From: Nematostella vectensis
Taxonomy: Eukaryota > Cnidaria > Anthozoa > Actiniaria > Edwardsiidae
NCBI RefSeq assembly: GCF_932526225.1
Contig: NC_064046.1
Coordinates: forward strand, 13,899,408 to 13,963,407
Reading direction: 5' to 3'
Length of the DNA: 64,000 bases
The first letter of the stretch is position 1. Every line of letters starts with the position of its first letter. Under the pieces are notes generated by a model. The model worked only from the letters and a program-made list of their open reading frames with translations, ran no database searches and had not been told where the DNA came from. Both the position numbers and the translations under genes were made by a program. Shown here in pieces: positions 57,501-64,000 of the stretch.

Positions 57501-60500
57501 ATGATGGTGTTATTTTATTTTTAATATTGAAATATCTATCACCTTATGTAGATAAATGTCATTAGCCGTAGATTATTTTATTATAAAAGCAATAGAATGG
57601 AGCTGTTTCCACTGTTGGATGGGTTCGTTCTCAAAGTGATTTTAAATGGATTTAGATACCCAGAGCATCACATTTGATTTTTTTTAGCAGTAAAAGATCT
57701 GTCACGCACAAGTTTTATCCCCCCCCCCCCCACACACACACATACCTCCCTCCCCAATAAATGATGGTAACATAATGAAGTGGTTATGAAGAAACTGTTC
57801 TTCCTGTGACTAGTAACTTATGTAGAAAAACGTCATTAACCATAGATTATTTTATTTTTAAAGCAATAGAATGGAGCTGTTCTTGTTAGAACTAGTAACC
57901 TACTACAAAGCCCAGGCGCTTGAAATCTTTGGACTGGTTGCCTGCCTGGGATAATGGTCTTCCCCCATGCATTGCCACCATGTCTGACTCAAATGCAACC
58001 TTCCGCAGTATATCAAGGCTCTCATTCAAATTCTATACAAACAAAACACAATAACATATTAAATAGTTATTCTTTAAAGACCCTTTTAATGACTGGTGAA
58101 ACAGAGGAGTATGAAAATGCAAGGTAAAATGGAAATAAATTGGTCACAAAACTTGATATACATATTCAATAAAAAGTCTTATGAGACTAGAAGGGTGGAG
58201 CGACTAAAATATGGCTATTATATTATAATCTATTAGATGCACAAGGGATCCATCATTCGGTGGAGGGAAAACTACACTAGAGACATTCCCAAATCAAAAC
58301 AGGTTGCAGGCTGCAACTGTGCTACACATTTCTGACATCCTGTAAACTTTCTGTAATCTATCACCTGGTTAAGAGGGTTGCCCTTCATTTTGATCTTGTC
58401 ATTTAATAAGCTGAAGATCATAGCTTGGTAGACATATAACTGGTGGGCCATCTCGCTCTTGACTTCTTTATTAGCACGGATAACATTCTACAAAAGCAAA
58501 AACGCAATGCAATTCATTCAGGGGTTTCATTAGGCCCCGGTGGCCCGTGGAATCACCAGCTATTTTCCACCGAGTGCTGGCTACTTTGTTTACAAAAGTT
58601 GATTTAAGTTTTATTTCCACTAATAAAATAAGAAAACTTCCACCCCCTACTTATCCATCTCCAAAGCCTACTCTAAAACTTAATGAAACCCCTGTCATTC
58701 AGATTATTTTAAGAAATCACAAATATGACAAAACATGGAATTTCAACACTGTGGATATTATAAGAATGACTGACCCAGGATTTTTGAAAGGGTGATTTAA
58801 TTTAATAAGACGACAACAAGGACCTCTAAGACATTCTGATGGCTTGTCCCTATGGACAAACCCATGGAATCACCCCTGAAAGATCCACTGCATAATGCAC
58901 ATCTCCTCAACCTTGCCAGAAATTGTGGCAAAACCAAAGGAAGAGCTGAGCATCTAATCAGTACAACATACCACCATAGCCACCCGTCGTAACATGAATC
59001 ACCCACAATCCTCAACAACACAACCTCTTCCCAGTCCTGGAGGGGAATATCCAAAACTTACGTTTAACAGAGATTGTCTAACTCCAGTCTTGGATAAACG
59101 TTCTGCGAATTGCTGATAATGAAAAGAAAATATAGAATTATTATCTACAGACATTGATAAACACTATGGAACCACTGCTGAGCTCATTTTATTGTATTGC
59201 ATAGATTTTAATTTAGCACTTGTCTGCACTTGTATCAGTTATGCTTATTATATATTTTTTTTGCCATACACTTTTTGTAAGGACTCCATTGTTTCACAGA
59301 TCCTCTTAAATGTTTTAGGGATTCATGTAAATTATGATATAAACTGTTCTCTATTCATCCAATTTCCATTCACCTTCCCCATTACTATCCACAACTCTTT
59401 TTGACGCATAAGTTAAACCAAGGTCAGGCATCAAAATTGTAAACAAGAAGACAAAGTTTGTTTTTATCCTCGGTTTCATGCACGCGTCGCAAAGAGTTAT
59501 GGGAAGTAGTGTGGAAGGTGAATAAAAAATTAATTTGATAAGCTCCTGTTGAGCTTCTGTTCTAATGATTATTTAATTTATTATCAAAAATTTAATCATA
59601 ATTACAAGCACAACAAAAAGGTAAAAGGTAAAAGGGTAAAAGGTAAAAAGGTAAAAGATAAAGGGTAAAAGGTAAAAGGGTAAAAGGTAAAACGTTGTAA
59701 AAGGTAAAATGTAAAAGGGTAAAAGGTGAAAGGTAAAAGGTGGTAAAAGGTAAAAGGTAAAATGTAAAAGGTAAAATGTAAAAGGGTTAAAGGTAAAAGG
59801 GTAAAAGGTAAAAGGGTAAAAGGTAAAAGGGTAAAAAGTAAAAGGTAAAAGGGTGAAAGATAAAAGGTAAAAAGGTAAAAGGGTAAAAAGGGTAAAAGGG
59901 TAAAAGGTAAAAGGTGGTAAAAGGGCGCATTACACATTACCTGTCTATTGATGGGATCAGCTCTCATAAACATGCTATTTATGAGGGCAACAGCATTCAA
60001 CTGGATGTCTTGGTTACCACTAGGACAAGAAAGGAAATTAAATAATCGTTCATGCAAAAAATAATGATAAATTTTATAAAAAACAACACAAAAAAGGTGA
60101 TAAATATTATATTCAGACCTGTGTAGGTGGTGAACGACACTTTCAAAGATGACTTCTCTCTCTACCAGTGGATGAAGGGCAGGGCTGTAAGAAAATAAGT
60201 ATCAAATTTAACTTAATTTATTTTACTTGCAGATGAAAACACTTTTGATATGAGAATAAAATAATAGATCACAATCACACACAAAAGTGATCTACCGCAT
60301 TTTGTTATTACTACACCACCAACCTAAAGTATAATGCCATCATAAAAATCACTATCAGCTAAGATTATACATCAGATCAATAACAATAATGCATTAATCA
60401 AAAACAGATATTTCTCTATCGAAATGCAGTGCAGACTATGTAAATACTAGACCATGTCAAGTGTTTCCTTAATCTGGCTTAGGTTAAGTATTAAAGTTTG

Positions 60501-63500
60501 GTAAACATTTGTTTCACATTTGTTAATCAAGGAATACTTAGTAAACTGGAGGGTACAAAATGCAGGATGCAGGTCAGATGCAGGTTGAGTACAAAATGCA
60601 GGTCGGGTGATTTTACTGTTTTTTTTTTTTTTTTTTGCTTTCTCTATTTCATTCAATTTCTACGGCTCACGTGGCGCGTTAAAATATTGAATACTTAGAT
60701 TCTTGTTTATTGCTAAGCAATTATGTGACCTTGGGAATAATACAAATATCTTGCCATCAATTTGCTGCACATCAAGAAAACTTGGGTCAAGTAATGTATA
60801 ACAGTATAAATATCTCAGTAAAATTGTATAAGAACATAAACCCAGGAATTTTCCACCGCTACATGTTTAACGTACAGGTACCCCCCTCCTCCCCTTTGAA
60901 AATGTCTAGATCTGCCCCTACTGTCCATTAAACTTATTTAAAAAGCTATATACTAGAAAGTGAACCATTTATCTAACAGATATAGTCACCACATTTTGGA
61001 GTTAATTCAATTTATTTTTGGTTGATTAGCAGCAAATCACTGGCGAGATATTCGTAGTTTTCACACGGTCACATGATCTGTGACGTAACCACCTAAACAT
61101 ATTTTTTTCACTTGTCCATCTACCGTTATACATTAATTGACCCAAGTTTGGTTGATGTGCAGCAAAGTCACGGGATTGCTTATGCTTAGTTATAAAAGAG
61201 AATCTGAGCGTCACAGGAGCCATATAAATTGAATGAAAAAGAGGAAGCAAAAAAAATAGCAGTAAAATCACCTGACCTGCATTTTGTACCCTCCATTTAG
61301 TAGTAAACAAGATAATTGTAAGTTTCTTTTGATAAAACAAGAGTTATTCTCTTATATTTAAAATTTAAGGTCCTTTACCTATTGGAGACTATTGACTCCA
61401 GAATGGACAGACATCTCTTTAGGACTGTTGGGTCTGCGAGGGACTTCTTATTTACAAATATTGACAGCTGTCAATAAACAATATATAGTTAGACAATGAA
61501 GAACAACAAAAAAAAGGACTGAGAAATGGGAAATAAAACACAGTACATATTACAGTTACATTTCAAATTGTAATCATTTTAATTTCATCAAAAGATTAAA
61601 GACAACATTGATAGAGGTAAAGTAGGACACTCACATTCTTAATAAAAGGTAGTGTTAAGATATCCCATGACACATTTGGGTGCTCCATCAGCTCTTGAAA
61701 GGCTTTGAGGGCAAAAGCAAGATTTTCTGGACTTCTGTGAAATAATTCAAGTTGATAAACAAACAAATGAGTGATTGTTAATCTATATGTCTATTGTAAG
61801 ACACACAGACAAACAAATTAATATAAGAAGAGATGAACAACAGATAAACAGGAAGATAAACAAAGCAGAGAAGATGGGCAGAAAGAAGAAGAAATAAAAA
61901 AAAAAACAGAAAGAAAACAGTTTACCTGAATACAAGCACAAGACAAATGGGCAAATGGACAAATACATCTCAGTAGAAAACCAACAAATGTCATTCATAT
62001 GCAAAACTGGACAAAAAGAAGAAATACAAAAGATGGATCTACTGTACTTAGATGGACTGACAGATAGACACGGACATAAAAGCAAAAGGATGGACGGAAA
62101 GCCATGAGTTACATGTCTATCAGATGGACATACAGACTTACTCTGGTTTGCCTTCAAGCATGCTAATTATACAGCCCAATCCATTTCTTTTTATGAATTC
62201 ACCAGCAAATGTCAGATCCTAATAAGCAATAATTAGGAACAACATTATCTACAATGTTGCAGCTAAACATTACTCGCATATTGCAAGTTCTATGTTGAAA
62301 ATATTACCCCAATTCATACCAAACGTACCTCTGAAATGTTTGCCAGTTGGCTCAACACAGTCTTTTTGTCATCAGGATTTGACTGCAGCTTGTCATAGAT
62401 TTCTTGTGCAAGCTTTGCCTTCATGAAACATAGGCAATACAGTAATTTACTACATGACATAGTAATCAAATGATTTTCTGAGACATAGATGGTGAAGACG
62501 GACCCAAATTCTTCAATTCGGGCCCAAATTCTTCACTTCTCTCCCCTCTAAATAAATTAATACATTTCTTTAAGTGCTATAATGTATCTACATTTCATTT
62601 TATAAAAGTGAATTTCAGAAATAGAATTAAACTCATGTATACTCACAGGAGAAAGCACCAACTTCAGAACAGTACCATTTTTAATATCTGCACGATTCTG
62701 AGAATAAAAAGTTATACTGTAGGTATAAATATTATATATACGTAGCAAAGGAGGGTGAAATTTGTCTGTTTTAAAGCCAGGTCTTTTTTGTTCTTTGAAG
62801 TGGTTTCCATATGATCAGATCAAACAAGTTGGTACATCATAAGCGGAACAGTGGATTTTTTTAGCTAACTCTGAACAATAGATTTATCTTAAAAACACTG
62901 ACCTTGTTTTTACTATCATTCGGAAACCAACAATTACATGGCTGACATATTGGTAAGAGCTTTACATGCTATGAATACTAAATTAAATGTGACCAAGGAC
63001 TACAGCATATGAAAATAAGCTTTTTCATGGATGTTTGGAGTATTACTTTTAATGCATTTATGTGTTTACACACTTAAGGTTTTCTAGCTTGCATGCACCA
63101 GTTATCAGTATTTTACATGAACAACAACAATAGGCATACCTGTCAACTCTCCCGCATTAGGCGGGAGTCGCAAGATTTTGGACCCTTTCTCCCGCTCTCC
63201 CGCGTTGAGCACCAAATCTCACGCTTTTTAGCGATTTTTATCGCTTTCGAAAAATTATTCTATAGAAAATCGTCATTTTGCCTATTTTCTCTTAAAATAT
63301 TTGAAACAATAATTCCCTTGCGTAGAGCAATTTATCTAACAACCTTGTGAGATCTATAAGTGGATTTTTAGTGAGAACTTTCTATATGGCAAACGCCTGC
63401 AAGGTTAAACCCACCCCTTCCCCAAAAAAAGTGAATTTACCCCACCCCTCCGCCAAAAAATTTCTCAAACCTTGAGATTTTCGGAGGTTGACAGGTATGA

Positions 63501-63682
63501 ATAGGTCTAATCTTTAGTTATGGTAATTACTTATGGTAATAAGATACTGATGGTGCAATGTAGGGTAAGGGTTAAGGTCTATAATAATTACAAAAAATAA
63601 ATATCATCCTACCTCCTCTGTGATGTAGCAGTTAAAGTCAGAATATTGAAAAGCGTATTGTTCAGGAATAGGTAGGGACCAC
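51511..63682 (-). CDS. ELMO: ELMO/Ced-12 engulfment and cell motility protein, 23 exons, 5' end missing
   Basis: Scaffold that binds DOCK-family Rac GEFs and drives Rac activation in phagocytosis and migration. Exons 5' to 3': 63682-63613, 62697-62647, 62418-62329, 62218-62142, 61734-61635, 61467-61379, 60184-60119, 60019-59941, 59112-59062, 58487-58365, 58032-57907, 57068-56964, 55818-55707, 55533-55397, 55051-54980, 54546-54449, 53910-53859, 53551-53491, 53191-53090, 52832-52756, 52635-52552, 52040-51996, 51663-51511. All phases join, giving 672 residues; about 40 N-terminal residues lie past the window edge. Layout: armadillo-like helical region (1 to about 260; e.g. [23 protein letters not shown]), ELMO domain (about 266-440; [20 protein letters not shown]), PH domain (about 500-625; [18 protein letters not shown]), and the C-terminal PxxP tail [15 protein letters not shown] that binds the DOCK SH3 domain. 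Animal ELMO1/2-type; the paralogue cannot be told. One donor (exon 60184-60119) is a weak GTCTGA. Confidence 0.96.
52985..53130. repeat. Tandem repeats of an ELMO exon end and donor
   Basis: The exon 53191-53090 ends (+ strand view) with donor ACTTAC followed by ATTTGTTTTGAAGTGCCTCC. Copies follow in the intron at 53041 (ACTTATGTTGGAAGTGCCTC) and 52992 (ACTTGTGTTTGTTTGGAAGT), about 43-49 bp apart. In both copies the donor GT is mutated (minus strand ATAAGT and ACAAGT), so only the exon copy can splice. Confidence 0.8.
53610..53669. repeat. 31-bp tandem duplication
   Basis: AACTAGTATGCAAGAATCAT followed by AGTTTATT occurs twice, 31 bp apart, in an ELMO intron. The copies are near-identical and recent. 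Confidence 0.85.
56624..56892. mobile_element. MITE with about 90-bp inverted arms
   Basis: In an ELMO intron. Left arm TACTGCCGAATCAGTTGTAT...TTTTCAAAACACGATTTGTTTT...TTTTCTGTTCCGC...AGCCAATCAGA; the right arm is its diverged reverse complement (TCTGATTGGCTTAGA...GCGGAACAGAAAA...ATACAACATATTCGACAGTAA). Non-coding; a 116-residue minus frame nearby simply overlaps a true exon. Confidence 0.75.
59622..59936. repeat. AAAAGGT-type purine microsatellite, about 315 bp
   Basis: Irregular array of GTAAAAG/AAAAGGT words. On the ELMO transcript it is a pyrimidine tract (CTTTTACC)n that begins about 4 nt beyond the donor consensus region of exon 60019-59941. The open frame through it on the minus strand is repeat-derived. 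Confidence 0.9.
63135..63499. mobile_element. Non-autonomous DNA element with CATACCTGTCAAC ends
   Basis: In the ELMO intron after the first exon seen. Left end CATACCTGTCAACTCTCCCG, right end GGTTGACAGGTATG (13-bp inverted termini), flanked by a 6-bp direct repeat AATAGG (63129-63134 and 63500-63505). The interior has CCCGC-type words near the left end and GAGATTTT on both sides. No transposase. Confidence 0.8.
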
Positions 63683-63735
63683 CTAAAACAAAAGCATATT
63701 GTTCAGGAATAGGTAGGGACCACTTAAAACAAAAG
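63651..63735. repeat. 41-bp tandem duplication of an ELMO exon start and 3' splice site
   Basis: The block AAGCGTATTGTTCAGGAATA followed by GGTAGGGACCACCTAAAACAA is repeated 41 bp on with two differences. The copy nearer the exon supplies the acceptor and first 32 coding bases of exon 63682-63613. The outer copy has a degraded acceptor (AAG instead of TTAG|G), and 41 is not a multiple of three. Confidence 0.9.
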
Positions 63736-63739
63736 AACC

Positions 63740-64000
63740 CTTGTTATGGCTTACCCACCTCAAATAGCATATATTATAAGACTGTTGTTACATAGAACCT
63801 TATTGTTATAATATTGTTGTTCCTTATTAGAAAATAGGGCTAATTTTCCATTGACAAAGTTACTATATATTTAACATTTTTGCATACTAGTCCTCAAAAA
63901 AAAATTCTCAAATTGCTTAAAAAAATACTAATCAAATTCAGAAGAAATGTAACAGCCTGACTAGGTGAGTTAGGGGAGTTTTTTTCAAAATGCTTCCTTA
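63740..64000. other. ELMO intron, first exon(s) not in window
   Basis: No sequence resembling the conserved ELMO N-terminus is seen on the minus strand here, so the start codon exon lies beyond 64000. Confidence 0.5.

Noticed and set aside
59602-60057. 151-residue minus-strand frame rich in Phe, Leu and Pro
   Set aside because: Only 59941-60019 is a real ELMO exon; the rest is read-through of the AAAAGGT microsatellite.

Overview
The window looks like nuclear DNA from an animal, most likely an anthozoan cnidarian of the Nematostella type. The evidence is two spliced metazoan genes with GT-AG introns (alanine aminotransferase and ELMO), two divergent rhodopsin-class GPCRs, AT-rich spacers, and many short inverted-repeat elements and minisatellites. 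The exact species is inferred, not proven. There are no prokaryotic operons, CRISPR arrays or phage features.

Layout. 1-12.9 kb is repeat-rich and holds one GPCR (8023-9018, +). Upstream of it is a 54-bp minisatellite, and upstream of that a roughly 1.5-kb inverted-repeat element that carries two tandem 355-bp units, each with a hammerhead ribozyme on the minus strand. 12.9-14.2 kb holds a broken reverse transcriptase fragment and nested MITEs. 14.2-25.1 kb is mostly spacer. A single-exon amine-type GPCR lies at 25124-26371 (-). 26.5-39.6 kb is spacer with an A-tract-punctuated 8-copy repeat and a 3.5-kb, roughly 71-copy 49-bp satellite. 40.5-49.4 kb (+) is a complete 12-exon alanine aminotransferase gene (491 aa). 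51.5-63.7 kb (-) is 23 exons of an ELMO/Ced-12 gene whose first exon(s) lie beyond the right edge. The last two genes converge, with about 2 kb between their stop codons; an 880-bp G-rich minisatellite directly follows the ELMO stop.

The genes are not a functional cluster: ALT is amino-acid metabolism, ELMO is a Rac-activation scaffold, and the GPCRs are surface receptors. The two strongest observations are (1) the hammerhead-bearing tandem element, which resembles an animal retrozyme or the terminal repeats of a Penelope-like element, and (2) a recurring pattern in which an exon-intron junction is itself the unit of a local tandem repeat (ALT exons 7 and 10, two ELMO exons). At ALT exon 7 the repeat includes the last codons before the splice donor, next to the catalytic lysine, and offers extra in-phase donors.

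All coordinates were derived by reading the sequence; no alignment, folding or database search was run.
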